Below, piece by piece: positions 9,292-18,187 of a stretch of 64,000 nucleotides of DNA. Source of the DNA: Gp13-AA77 sp035946735 (GTDB lineage Bacteria > Acidobacteriota > Terriglobia > UBA7540); NCBI GenBank assembly GCA_035946735.1, contig DASYYZ010000170.1, forward strand, positions 1 through 64,000. Reading direction: 5' to 3'. Under the pieces are notes generated by a model. It was not told the origin of the DNA and did no database searches. It saw only the letters and a program-made list of their open reading frames with translations. The translations under genes and the position numbers were made by a program. The number at the start of each line of letters is the position of its first letter. Positions within the stretch are counted from its first letter, which is position 1.

Positions 9292-10023
9292 GACTCTTCC
9301 TCCCCACGCGTCAGGGGGACAGTGGTCAGCCCGTCTGCCGAGCTTGGCTGCTCGGTCGCCGTTGGACCGGAGCTGAAAAATTCGTGCGCCACGCTCCAGC
9401 GAACCGGCCCGTTCGACTCCGGAAACCGGATGCGTTTCTGCCTCAGCGCCCGCCCGATCCATTTGAGGAACAGCTTCTTGGTGCCGGTCACCAGCACCGG
9501 CGAGCACCCCAGCCCGACCAGTGCGTGCAGCGCGTCGTGGCGTCGCAACTCCTCTTTGAACCAACCGGCCCAGTCCGGCACCAAGGGCAGACCGAAGTGT
9601 TGCGCAATGCGGTAGAAGATGAACGTCGGGTCATCATCGCACAGCACGGTTCGCTTGCCTTCCGGGTCGGCCCCCGCACTCGTTTTTGGCCACGTCGGCC
9701 GACACGGCGATGAGGTGGCGGATTGGCTTACGCCCGGCAATGGAGATGGTCCCGCGAAAGCACTGCGCGTCCTCTCCGAGGGCCACCGTAATCGGGTCAC
9801 TCCCCGTAGCCTCCACGGTGAAGGCGCTGTGTTCATTGACGCCCGCCCAGACAGCCCCTACGTCAGAGTCGCTGCCCAGGGCCGACAGGAGGTGGGCTTT
9901 TCCATTTCCCTGTCTCTCAATCTCACCGACGAAATGATCCATCCGAAGCCTTACTCGCGTCGTGGTATCTTTCGTCCTCTTGGTGTACTCCAAGACTCCG
10001 AAGCGCTGGTGCGCGTTTTTCAT
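9288..10023 (-). pseudogene. hypothetical protein A, frameshifted, first gene of the coupled set
   Basis: From ATG 10023 the frame reads MKNAHQRFGVLEYTKRTKD and later NEHSAFTVEATGSDPITVAL and GRKPIRHLIAVSADVAKNECG. After a run of five G (near 9675) it must change frame to continue as DPEGKRTVLCDDDPTFIFYR, FGLPLVPDWAGWFKEELRRH and LVTGTKKLFLKWIGRALRQK, ending at the TGA at 9288. Both halves look like genuine protein and together give about 245 residues of unrecognised function. The frameshift sits in a homopolymer, so it may be a sequencing error rather than a mutation; if so, this is an intact gene. It overlaps gene B by ATGA. Confidence 0.55.
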
Positions 10024-10071
10024 GATGCCTTCCGCTCTGCACGAGACGACACGGACAGAGTTGTGCCGCCC

Positions 10072-10100
10072 TTGACTTTCTGGCGGCTGTGGAATATAGG
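10072..10100 (+). promoter_or_regulatory. sigma-70 promoter of the padR-permease pair
   Basis: TTGACT at 10072-10077 and TATAGG at 10095-10100 are separated by exactly 17 bases, close to the sigma-70 consensus. The PadR start codon at 10120 lies about 20 bases after the -10 box, leaving a very short leader. PadR proteins usually repress their own operon by binding around such a promoter. Confidence 0.6.
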
Positions 10101-10119
10101 TAGGGCTTCTAGGTATTAT

Positions 10120-10455
10120 ATGGGCGAAGAGAAATCGGAGTTCCTCAAGGGAACGCTCGACATGTTGATCCTGAAGGTCGTGGCGCTGGGGCCGATTCAC
10201 GGCTACGCCATTGCGCAAAGGATTCAGCAGATTCCCCGCGATTTCTTTCAACTCCAGCAAGGCTCGCTCTACCCGGCTTTGCATCGCCTAGAGGATCGAC
10301 GCTGGCTCAAAGCGGAGTGGAAGACGACTGAGACCGGCCGAGACGCAAAGTTTTATGGGCTCACCCCAAAAGGCCGGAAGCAGTTGGAGGCCGAGGTCGA
10401 AGATTGGGGAAAGCTGACCGATGCCGTCGCTCTGATTCTTCGAACGGCGGAGTGA
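10120..10455 (+). CDS. PadR-family transcriptional regulator
   Basis: The 111-aa protein is a winged-helix PadR regulator: EFLKGTLDMLILKVVALGPIHGYAI is the family N-terminus, FFQLQQGSLYPALHRLEDR is the DNA-recognition region and AKFYGLTPKGRKQLEAEV the wing. The start at 10120 gives the standard length; a longer frame to 9619 only extends through non-homologous sequence. It sits 77 bases upstream of an ADOP permease, the standard acidobacterial pairing, and behind a good promoter. It most likely represses the pair in response to a small ligand. Confidence 0.9.
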   Translation: MGEEKSEFLKGTLDMLILKVVALGPIHGYAIAQRIQQIPRDFFQLQQGSLYPALHRLEDRRWLKAEWKTTETGRDAKFYGLTPKGRKQLEAEVEDWGKLTDAVALILRTAE

Positions 10456-10532
10456 AGAGACCAATCACAAATGAGAAGTGGCACGCGACAAACGCGAAGA
10501 CGTAGGGCTGACAGGGCCGAGCTGGAGGGTTT

Positions 10533-13199
10533 ATGCGCTGGTACCAGCGCTTCTTCCGCAGAGGACTTACCGAGAAGCATCTCGACGCCGAGCTGCGATT
10601 CCACCTGGAACAGCAGATTGCCGATTATGTCGCGGCCGGGATGAAGCCCGAAGAAGCTCGACGTCGGGCACGACTCGAATTTGGTAGCTTGGATCAAATG
10701 AAGGAAGAATGCCGCGACGTTGGCGCTGCACACGTTGTAGAAACATTGATCCACGACATCCGCTACGCTCTACGACAGCTCCGCCGCAATCCGGGATTCA
10801 CGGCCGTGGCGGTGCTGACGCTCGCGCTTGGAATCGGGGCCAACACCGCGATTTTCAGCGTGGTGGATGGCGTGTTGTTGGCCCCGCTGCCTTACAGCCA
10901 GCCGGAGCGGCTGGTGATGGTTTGGGAATGGAATCTGCACCTTAAACAGGTGAAGGAGCCTTCATATCCTAATTTTCTTGATTGGCAGCGCGATGCGCGC
11001 TCATTCCAGGAGATGGCGGGGTGGAAATGGCACTTCTATGATCTGACCAGTCCCGGCACGCCTGAGCACGTTGCCAGCATGGAAGTTTCCTCGGGCTTCT
11101 TTAGGATGCTCGGTGCGAAGCTGGCCCTCGGGCGGGAGTTCTCGCCGGAAGAAGATAGGCGCGGCGGCGCGCCCGTGGCGATCATCAATGATCGCCTTTG
11201 GAAAGATCGATTCGCCAGCAATCCGAAAGCGCTCGGGGAGTCGGTGACCCTGAACAAAGTTGAGTACACGATCGTCGGAGTGCTGCCGCCGGGGTTTAAT
11301 TTTTATGGCGACACCAATGCGGCCAAGGTTTATACACCTTTGGGACAGGGGGACCCGCTGATCCTCAGCCCTCGCGGGGGCTATGGATGCCTCGCCCTCG
11401 CAAGACTGAAACCGGGAGTGAGCATCGCTGAGGCCCAGGCGGACATGAGCACGATCCAGAATGGTCTGGATCAGCTTTATCCCGAAGCGAATAAGGGCAT
11501 GGGGACGGAAGTGGTGTCCCTTAAAAAGCAGTTCGTTGGGGATGTGGGGGGAACGCTTCTTCTTCTGCTGGGCGCAGTGGGGCTGGTCTTGTTGATCGCG
11601 TGCGGGAACGTTGCCAATCTCCTGTTGGCTCGTTCCGCAGCCCGCGCGCGGGAGTTCGCCATTCGTTCGGCGCTGGGGGCCAAACGCGCGCGGGTGGTGC
11701 GGCAGTTGCTTACCGAAAGCATCCTCCTCTCACTTGCCGGCGGCGGTTTGGGGCTGTTGGTGGCCGTATGGGCAGTCAAGCCGGTGCTGGCAGCGATGCC
11801 CGGAAGCCTGCCCCGAAGCGGCGAGATTGGTTTGAATGTTCCGGTCCTGCTTTTTGCCCTCGGAGTCGCCATCGCTGTGGGCGTTCTTTTCGGATTAGCC
11901 CCGGCTTTGAAGAGCTCGAAATCCAGCCTGCAGGATGTGCTAAAGGAGGGCGGTCGAACATCGACAATCGGCCATCACCACCTGCAAAACAGCCTGGTGA
12001 TTTTCCAGATGGCGCTCACGCTGGTGTTATTGGCGAGTGCGGGCCTGTTATTCCGCACCATCCGCAACCTCTGGGAGAGCAATCCTGGCTTTGAAGCGCA
12101 GCACCTCATTACTTTCCAAGTAGAATTTCTGCCTTACCTGACCAAAACACCTTTTATCATGCGAACGGCATACGAGGAGATGCTGGATCGGATCCGAAAT
12201 ATTCCCGGCGTGGAATCGGCGGATTTTACTTACAACCTTCCTTTGAACGGATGGGAGAATAACGCCTACTTCTGGATCGGCTCGGAAAAGCCCGCGGTTA
12301 TTCAGTCGGCGCCGCAGATGCAGGAGTATAACACCGGCCCGGATTATCTCCGCACCATGCGAATACCGTTGCTTCGGGGCCGCTTCTTCACCCCGGAAGA
12401 CAACAATTCGGCGCCGTGTGTCGCCGTCATTGATAGTGTTATGGCGCACACGTATTTTCCTGACCAGAACCCCCTGGGCCAGATGCTGACTTTTGGATGG
12501 ACACCCCCATTGGGTCCCTGCCGGATTATCGGGGTGGTGGGTCACGTGAAACACTCGGGCTTAGGTGACGAAAGCGGGTACGTCCGCGCCGAGAGTTACT
12601 ATCCGCTTTACCAATTGCCGGATCAATGGGTGACCGCGTCGGAAGGGTATCGATCCACGACAATCATCGTTCGAACGCCCCTGGCGGTGGCCGCGGTGAT
12701 GCCTGCGATCAAGAAGGCGGTCTATGGAACAGGCAGGGAACAGCCGGTTTACAACGTCAAAACCATGCAGGAAATTGCCTCGGACTCGATGGCATCGCAG
12801 CGCTTCCCGATGATCCTGCTCGGGGCCTTTGCGGGCCTGGCGCTGTTGCTGGCGTCAATCGGAATTTACGGAGTGATTTCCTATTCCGTCACCCAACGCG
12901 CGCACGAGATCGGTATTCGGATGGCGCTCGGGGCGGAGCGGCGGCACGTCTTGCGCATGACGATCGGACAGGGCCTCCGGCTGGCAGTGGCTGGCCTCGC
13001 ACTCGGCGTGGCGGCGGCATTGCTCCTGGCGCGAACGCTCTCGAGCTTCTCAGGGCTGCTGTACGGAGTCAGGCCCGGCGATCCGTTGACGTTTGTCCTG
13101 GTTTCGCTGGTGCTAACTGCTGTGGCTCTCTTGGCCAGTTACATTCCCGCCCGCCGTGCGACCGAGGTCGATCCCATGGTGGCGCTCAGGTACGAGTGA
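10533..13199 (+). CDS. ADOP-type ABC permease with N-terminal cytoplasmic domain
   Basis: This is an 888-aa acidobacterial duplicated orphan permease. Residues 1-75 are the cytoplasmic PadR-linked region (LTEKHLDAELRFHLEQQI, MKPEEARRRARLEFGSLDQ). The first membrane helix follows with TLALGIGANTAIFSVVDGVL, then PCD domain, FtsX domain (ACGNVANLLLARSAARAREF), second PCD and second FtsX domain with the closing PARRATEVDPMVALRYE. It is transcribed with the padR gene just upstream. Like other ADOPs it has no cognate ATPase nearby. The protein appears complete. Confidence 0.92.
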   Translation: MRWYQRFFRRGLTEKHLDAELRFHLEQQIADYVAAGMKPEEARRRARLEFGSLDQMKEECRDVGAAHVVETLIHDIRYALRQLRRNPGFTAVAVLTLALGIGANTAIFSVVDGVLLAPLPYSQPERLVMVWEWNLHLKQVKEPSYPNFLDWQRDARSFQEMAGWKWHFYDLTSPGTPEHVASMEVSSGFFRMLGAKLALGREFSPEEDRRGGAPVAIINDRLWKDRFASNPKALGESVTLNKVEYTIVGVLPPGFNFYGDTNAAKVYTPLGQGDPLILSPRGGYGCLALARLKPGVSIAEAQADMSTIQNGLDQLYPEANKGMGTEVVSLKKQFVGDVGGTLLLLLGAVGLVLLIACGNVANLLLARSAARAREFAIRSALGAKRARVVRQLLTESILLSLAGGGLGLLVAVWAVKPVLAAMPGSLPRSGEIGLNVPVLLFALGVAIAVGVLFGLAPALKSSKSSLQDVLKEGGRTSTIGHHHLQNSLVIFQMALTLVLLASAGLLFRTIRNLWESNPGFEAQHLITFQVEFLPYLTKTPFIMRTAYEEMLDRIRNIPGVESADFTYNLPLNGWENNAYFWIGSEKPAVIQSAPQMQEYNTGPDYLRTMRIPLLRGRFFTPEDNNSAPCVAVIDSVMAHTYFPDQNPLGQMLTFGWTPPLGPCRIIGVVGHVKHSGLGDESGYVRAESYYPLYQLPDQWVTASEGYRSTTIIVRTPLAVAAVMPAIKKAVYGTGREQPVYNVKTMQEIASDSMASQRFPMILLGAFAGLALLLASIGIYGVISYSVTQRAHEIGIRMALGAERRHVLRMTIGQGLRLAVAGLALGVAAALLLARTLSSFSGLLYGVRPGDPLTFVLVSLVLTAVALLASYIPARRATEVDPMVALRYE

Positions 13200-13318
13200 G
13201 TCCGACGGAGCCTTTGGGGCAACCGGATGCGAGGCCAGTCATGCAGGGCGGCCTGAACAGCGTGTGCGGTTCCCGTGCGACCACTTCTCCGCCAACGCCG
13301 GACACTCCTTCAGATCCA

Positions 13319-14340
13319 TCACTTGAGCGTCGCAACGCGGCCAGTGGCGTAGACGAGTGTCAGCTCGTTCGAGAACCGCTCTTTCTCTCGTATCGTGATG
13401 ACCCCTTGCTCGTCTTCTTCTGTTGTCTTGTCGATGACCTTGACCGAACACCAGGTTGCGATGTGCCGGTTCTCATCGGAGCCGAAAATTCCGTTCAAGA
13501 GCCCGCTCACAGCCAGGAGAGCCGTGTGCCCGGCGTGCAATGGGGTCAGCGGCCGTCCGACCGGGCTCGGCTCAAGCGCAAACAGCACCCGACCCGCTTG
13601 ACGGTAGGCCGGTGACCGCGCCAAAAGGTCTTCGATTTCGTCGAGCGGCAACCCTCGATAAGCCAGTGCTACCGGCCGGGCACGGCATAGACCACATCCC
13701 GTTCGGATTCCAGTGTCGGCAACGGGCGGTCGCCCCTCGCAAGGCCGCTATACCAAAGGCGTGCCCGCGTGATATCGCTGTCCTGCAGTCGCTCGCGTTC
13801 CCGCCGGGCACTGCGGATGGCCATGACCGCGACCTGCTTGTAGCGCACACACAGCGGTTCCGTTAGCTCGTAGACACGGGCCTCGCGGAAATGAGTGGCG
13901 AGAACCGCGCTGCACTCAACCAAGCGCTCGCGCGGAATGACCAGTATCAGGACGCCGCCCGGCTTGAGCCAGCGATACGTGTGGCTGAGGAAGACCTGCT
14001 CCATGCGTTGATTCTGCCCCGACCCTAACTCACGGTCGTACGGCGGATTGAGATAAAGCAGCGAGCAACTCTCAACCGGACAGTGGGTCTCAAGCGCGTT
14101 GCCCTGCAGCGTGCTTGGTCCCTTCTCGCGGGCCTGTTCGGCGCGGTACGAATCCAACTCGATGCCGTACCGAAGCACCGGGGCGCCGCTCGTCATCGCC
14201 GCAAAGGCGACACCGTCGCCGACGCACGGATCGAGCGCAGCGCACGATGTTTCCGGATAGCGAAGGAATCGGCGAATCCGGCCTGCCTCGGCGACTGGCA
14301 GAGGGTAGAATCCCAGTTTGAGCTTTCCCGCAAGCGCATT
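13319..14340 (-). pseudogene. DUF6094 methyltransferase-like protein, copy 1 (broken)
   Basis: The minus strand reads LKLGFYPLPVAEAG, FLRYPETSCAALDPCVGDGV, RYGIELDSYRAEQARE and SLLYLNPPYDRELG. This is a Rossmann methyltransferase-like fold with an NPPY motif, as in DUF6094 proteins found beside helicases on integrative elements. At YAVPGR (about 13669) a 7-base deletion relative to copy 2 shifts the frame; translation resumes as LAYRGLPLDEIEDLLARSPA and continues to YATGRVATLK with a TGA at 13319. No start codon is in frame with the LKLGFYPLP stretch because a TGA lies 15 bases before AAT 14340, so the 5' end is also damaged. Function in life: probably nucleic-acid modification; now inactive. 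Confidence 0.65.
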
Positions 14341-14545
14341 TTTCCTCGAGCATCAACAATTGAGTTGTCGTCGTCCTCGTCGTGGCAGGCGTGCTTCGGC
14401 GCTCGGCAAGAATCACCGAGTAGGGCCGGTTGGAATAACCCTGTATGCGGAGTTTTCTGTTCAGCGGCGGGCCTACTTCTCTGGAGTGCTGGCGGTGGCG
14501 CGGCTAACCCCGTGAACCTCGGGCGGGGAGCAGTCGACGAGTCAA

Positions 14546-15003
14546 CTACTTGTCGCCGGGGGGCGCGGGTTTCACGCGGGACTTGAGGAAGGCCATCACG
14601 GCGTCGTCGTCCGAGTCGCGGGCGAGGTCTTTCGAGTACTGGTCTTCGAGCCAGACCACCAGCTCGTGCTTGTAAGGACGGTCGCTCTCAACCGCGTCCA
14701 AGAAAAACGCGAAGGCTGCGCACTCCAGTGCATCGCCGGCCGGGGCGGAACCGTGCTGCCGTTGCGCTTCAGCTCGATTTCGTTGGGGCCGAAATCCTGC
14801 GCGTCCTCGGTGTAGGGATAATGCGCGGCATACAGTTCTTCGAGATCGGCGTGCAGCCAGACGGGCAGCTTCGTATAGGCAGGCTGTTCCACCTGGATGC
14901 TGAACCGCACTGGCGGAGGCTGTTGGGCGTGACAGGCGAGCGGCGCCTCGAGCGCCGCCACCGCCAGCGCCGCCAAGCCCGGCTTTGAAACGAGGCGCAT
15001 CAT
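14546..15003 (-). pseudogene. secreted hypothetical protein, frameshifted
   Basis: ATG 15003 starts a signal peptide (MMRLVSKPGLAALAVAALEA, cut after CHAQ) followed by VRFSIQVEQPAYTKLPVWLH and LEELYAAHYPYTEDAQDFG. Near 14740, in a GC-rich stretch, the coding sequence moves to a different frame and continues ALECAAFAFFLDAVESDRPY, KHELVVWLEDQYSKDL and AVMAFLKSRVKPAPPGDK to a stop at 14546. Joined, it would be a protein of about 150 residues exported to the periplasm. No family recognised. It lies downstream of the toxin-antitoxin pair on the same strand. Confidence 0.5.
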
Positions 15004-15157
15004 CGGCTCTTACGCTATAGACGCAAGCAGCGTGGTTTCGGTTTTGGTGCAGGCCCTTCTTCTCCGGGCCTGCGCCGGTGTGCAAACCGCCGCTTGCATC
15101 CTGGGCGGTCAGGTGTACGTTCTCGACCCGAACCGGAGTTCATACTGGAAAGTCCGG

Positions 15158-15517
15158 TTATATGGGGCGGTCGCCGATCAATTTACGAAGTTGATCGGGG
15201 TTCAGGCTTCTCCGCGCCCAATGCCTGACATGAAATACCCGGACGGTACCTGTGAGCGCTGTCTGTTGGACCGAATAGTAAACCTTGTATCGACGGTTGC
15301 GCTTTCCATGCAGCAAGACACGTACTTCCTCTCCAAGCTCTTCGGATTCCTCCGCGACGCGGCAGCGGTGGGGTGAGTGTTCCAGGGTTCGAATTGCTGC
15401 AATTATGCCATTGAACCACTTTTCCGCCTGCTCGAAGCTACTCCGCTGCTTGATGTACTCCGCGATTTCGTCCAGGTCATTGAAAGCTCGCGGTGAAATC
15501 TCAACGCGAAAAGCCAT
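15158..15517 (-). CDS. RelE/ParE-type toxin
   Basis: The 119-aa protein from MAFRVEISPRAFNDLDEIA has the RelE/ParE fold order: N-terminal strand, two helices (EIAEYIKQRSSFEQAEKWF; IIAAIRTLEHSPHRC) and the C-terminal strands with VRVLLHGKRNRRYKVYYSV and VRVFHVRHWARRSL. Members cleave ribosome-bound mRNA or inhibit gyrase. The start at 15517 lies inside the 3' end of the antitoxin gene (17-base overlap), the usual antitoxin-first arrangement. A longer frame to 15592 only adds antisense-like sequence. The ending with the HWARR motif favours ParE-like proteins. Confidence 0.85.
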   Translation of the reverse strand: MAFRVEISPRAFNDLDEIAEYIKQRSSFEQAEKWFNGIIAAIRTLEHSPHRCRVAEESEELGEEVRVLLHGKRNRRYKVYYSVQQTALTGTVRVFHVRHWARRSLNPDQLRKLIGDRPI

Positions 15518-15809
15518 GCTTTTTCCGGAGCCGTCGCTCCGCCTGTTGGAGGGGGATTCCTTCGCCGCGTTCGAACTGTTCCATTCCCTCACGGATCGCG
15601 GCTACGGTCTCAGCACGCTCCAATCGATCGAGCAACGCCTGGTAGCTGTCTGCGTCCTGGACGATCAGTTCAGCCCGGCCATTGACCGTCAAAACCATAG
15701 GAGTCCTCTTCTCTTTCAGCCGCCCCACATAATCCTTGAGGTTGCGTTGGAACTCGGTGACGGAACGAACTTCGCGAAGGTCGATCACAGTGCCCCCGTT
15801 CTCTAGCAT
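15501..15809 (-). CDS. Phd/YefM-type antitoxin
   Basis: This 102-aa protein has the Phd/YefM dimerisation domain (REVRSVTEFQRNLKDYVGRL, then KRTPMVLTVNGRAELIVQDA) and a charged helical C-terminus (IREGMEQFERGEGIPLQQAE) that would wrap the toxin. It precedes and overlaps the toxin gene. A GTG at residue 8 (VIDLREV) is an alternative start. Such antitoxins bind their own promoter; a run of AT-rich sequence just upstream (15812-15835) is the likely promoter region. Confidence 0.85.
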   Translation of the reverse strand: MLENGGTVIDLREVRSVTEFQRNLKDYVGRLKEKRTPMVLTVNGRAELIVQDADSYQALLDRLERAETVAAIREGMEQFERGEGIPLQQAERRLRKKHGFSR

Positions 15810-15871
15810 GCTTTAAGCATATAATTACATGTCACACGTCATCCGTCAATTCCCTGGCGCGAAGGACCTCA

Positions 15872-16581
15872 ATCCCGGCACGCACTCTTCCGATGTACGT
15901 CATCGGCGGAGGCCGGCCTTCTGAAGCCATTCCTTTTCAAGACCGTCGAGGCTATGGTGCAGTACCGCCAGTAGTCATCGCTGACCTTCGATACAGCGGC
16001 CTCTTCGACGGCGTCCCGAAATAGCTGAGGCTCACAATCAGTCCACTGCTCGGCGTGGTGAGCAAGGTCATGTACTTCCGCGTGCAGGCCATCAGGATTC
16101 CATGCTCAACAATCTCAATCGGTAATCGTTGCTCGAAGAACGCCGCCGCCAATTTCTCGTCCGCCGGGCCAAACGAGACCTTCACACACGCCCGGTGCGC
16201 GAGCAGACGGCGGATCTGGGCGGTGTAATCTGCCAAGCTCTGCGGCTTCTCCCGAGGGGCTGGCCTTTCGTAAGGCCAGAACGCCTCGCAGATCTCGATC
16301 TGACCCTGGCCGTGCTGATTCGTGGCCGGCCGTGTTTTGCAGACGCCCCCGTGCCGCAGTTCTTCCAGGTAGGCCACCACGGATCGTCGGCTCTTACCCA
16401 ACGCCTTTGCCAAGTCGGCGTGGTCCGCCTGCACCTGGCCGGTGGAACGCTCCGCCGTGAGGCAGAGGTAAATGTAAAGCTTGAAGGCTCCGTCAGAGAG
16501 CAACAGGAGCGCGCGCGACACTTCCCGCCCGGCCGCGAACCAACCGGTAGGGCATTTCAGCCTCAAGACCCGTTCGCTCAT
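15872..16581 (-). pseudogene. HTH protein linked to the recombinase trio, 3' frameshift
   Basis: The frame from ATG 16581 encodes SRALLLLSDGAFKLYIYLCL and LAKALGKSRRSVVAYLEELR, a winged helix-turn-helix resembling replication-initiator or DnaD-type domains. The C-terminal part continues to IVSLSYF (about 16020), where one base seems lost; the next frame carries the natural continuation RDAVEEAAVSKVSDDYWRY and stops near 15872. In the unshifted frame the protein is 209 aa with a nonsense tail. The ATG lies 9 bases after the TnpC stop, so it was the fourth gene of the recombinase operon. Its role may be regulation or replication of the element (inference). Confidence 0.55.
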
Positions 16582-16590
16582 TTACGAGCT

Positions 16591-17064
16591 TCACGTTTTC
16601 GCCTGGTGAAGACGAATGATTTCTTCGCGCAGTGTATTTTCCGCCCGCTTCTGCTTCGCGACGGTCTCGTCGAGTAGGATGAGCTTGGCAATCAGGGCAT
16701 CCTTGGGCTCCCGGCGGAGTCGTGCAACCTTGGATTGGACAACCCTCCGCTGACCTACTGGCACCGCGGCCAGGAGCCGCATGAGAAGGGGCTCGCGTCC
16801 GCCCTTGCTCGTTGCCGCTTGCCGATGTTCCATATAGATGGGGTAGGCAAGCTCATTCCGCTTGATGGTGTTGGCCGAGATCCACAAGCCGGAAAGCGCG
16901 TGGACTCTTTCCCGGATGCTGGCGTAAGTTACCGCTTGGCCTTCGCCGCGCAGCGCTTTCACTGCCGCAGCGACGCGCGCCGCCGACTCCCATTTCTTCC
17001 GCTCCCATCGTGACCGCAGCCACTCGGGGGAAGGCCTCGCCGTTTTATCCCTTGGTAGCACCAT
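16591..17064 (-). CDS. TnpC-like DUF6262 protein of a Tn554-type trio
   Basis: This 157-aa protein is rich in basic and coiled-coil sequence. ESAARVAAAVKALRGEGQAV and TYASIRERVHALSGLWISAN form a small HTH region, followed by a helical C-terminus (DALIAKLILLDETVAKQKRA). This layout and its place after two recombinase genes match the DUF6262/TnpC accessory protein of Tn554-like elements, which affects orientation and frequency of transposition. Its start overlaps the TnpB stop by 20 bases. It appears intact. Confidence 0.6.
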   Translation of the reverse strand: MVLPRDKTARPSPEWLRSRWERKKWESAARVAAAVKALRGEGQAVTYASIRERVHALSGLWISANTIKRNELAYPIYMEHRQAATSKGGREPLLMRLLAAVPVGQRRVVQSKVARLRREPKDALIAKLILLDETVAKQKRAENTLREEIIRLHQAKT

Positions 17065-18187
17065 GACGGACGTTCACCGGCTGCACCTGATCCGCGCGCG
17101 CCGCTTCAATCAGGTCCATCTCCTGCGTCATCAGTTTGCAGTCCGCGAACAGTTGCTTCAACGTCCTTTCCTCGCCGGCAAGCTTCTCACGAATCGCGTA
17201 ACGGAGCTGCTGTTCCGCCCAGGCCTTCTTCTGCTCGATCTGGTAGCGCTTGCCGGGGTCAGGCGCATTGCCCGCACACCCCACGCACGCGAATTTGGCA
17301 GGGCACATGTTGGCGACGACGCAAGTGCCGCCGAATACCTCAGTAAGAGCGCCGAGCTTTTCCTCTGCTTCCTTCAGCATCCGTCCGATCTCCTCCGGGC
17401 TGCGCAGGGCTTCGGCGCCGACATCAATGCGATCGACAAACATCATCTCCGCGGCGTTCAGGACTTGGGTGGCAGTCGGCCGGGCATAGTACTGTGTCAC
17501 TGTCTTGTCCCGCTGGTGAAGGATCTCCGCGTACTCTTCAAAGGCATTTCGAATGACGTTCCATTGGCTGATCAGAGTCTGCCGCTGATCGTCGGTCAAC
17601 CCTTGGCCCGCTTCGCCCGCGTAAACTCGGAAGAGGAGATGGTCGGGGTTGATGGCGGTGACGTCCTCGATTCTCTGCTCGTTCATCAGCCGCCGCAGGA
17701 TGTAGGTGAAGTTCGAAATGAGGCAATAAAGGGAGCGCGGCAGCCGGTCCGCCCTCAGGATGGCGATCAACGCCATCGCATCGCGCACCGACCGATTCTC
17801 GATCCGCCCCAGATATCGAAGGACTTTAAGCGGAGGAGTCAGCCAGCGCCCGTCATTCGAGGGATCGAAACACGTGAACGGCGCCTTCGCAATGGGCAAA
17901 CTGACGATTTTCGTCAGCTCCTCGAGGTTGGTAGGCAGGGGGTGCGGCGAACGTAACCCCTGTTCGGGAAGCCCTTTCGTCCTCCTCCAAGCGACCACGC
18001 CCGGCCCCACGGCATGATCATTCACAGCTGGAAGCCGCTGCTGGACGATGCGCCGGTTGGGGTTGATCCCCTCTTGCCACAGGGCCTCACACAGGGGAGC
18101 CAGCAACTCTTTGGGGACAGGCCGGTCACGCGGCCACAGCGGCCCCAACTCCGCTTGAACATGTTCGGCGGCTTCCTGAGACGTCAT
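17045..18187 (-). CDS. TnpB-like tyrosine recombinase with an internal deletion of the catalytic core
   Basis: The start MTSQEAAEHVQ at 18187 overlaps the TnpA stop as ATGA. The N-terminal half looks like the TnpB arm- and core-binding region (TYILRRLMNEQRIEDVTAIN, WNVIRNAFEEYAEIL). It then jumps directly to HQRDKTVTQYYARPTATQV, which matches the sequence around the nucleophilic tyrosine at the end of the catalytic domain. The arginine and HxxR region that should lie between is missing. The C-terminal part is a cysteine cluster (CVVANMCPAKFACVGC) typical of TnpB proteins. The product is about 380 residues where 600-700 are expected, and the frame is kept across the deletion, so it may be a catalytically dead DNA-binding subunit. 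Confidence 0.65.
   Translation of the reverse strand: MTSQEAAEHVQAELGPLWPRDRPVPKELLAPLCEALWQEGINPNRRIVQQRLPAVNDHAVGPGVVAWRRTKGLPEQGLRSPHPLPTNLEELTKIVSLPIAKAPFTCFDPSNDGRWLTPPLKVLRYLGRIENRSVRDAMALIAILRADRLPRSLYCLISNFTYILRRLMNEQRIEDVTAINPDHLLFRVYAGEAGQGLTDDQRQTLISQWNVIRNAFEEYAEILHQRDKTVTQYYARPTATQVLNAAEMMFVDRIDVGAEALRSPEEIGRMLKEAEEKLGALTEVFGGTCVVANMCPAKFACVGCAGNAPDPGKRYQIEQKKAWAEQQLRYAIREKLAGEERTLKQLFADCKLMTQEMDLIEAARADQVQPVNVRHGATKG

Noticed and set aside
9619..10119. Long N-terminal extension of PadR
   Set aside because: The family length is met from 10120, and the extension overlaps gene A on the opposite strand and crosses the promoter.
13456..13866. Plus-strand frames inside the DUF6094 remnant
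   Set aside because: They are antisense to a recognisable protein and have no start signals.
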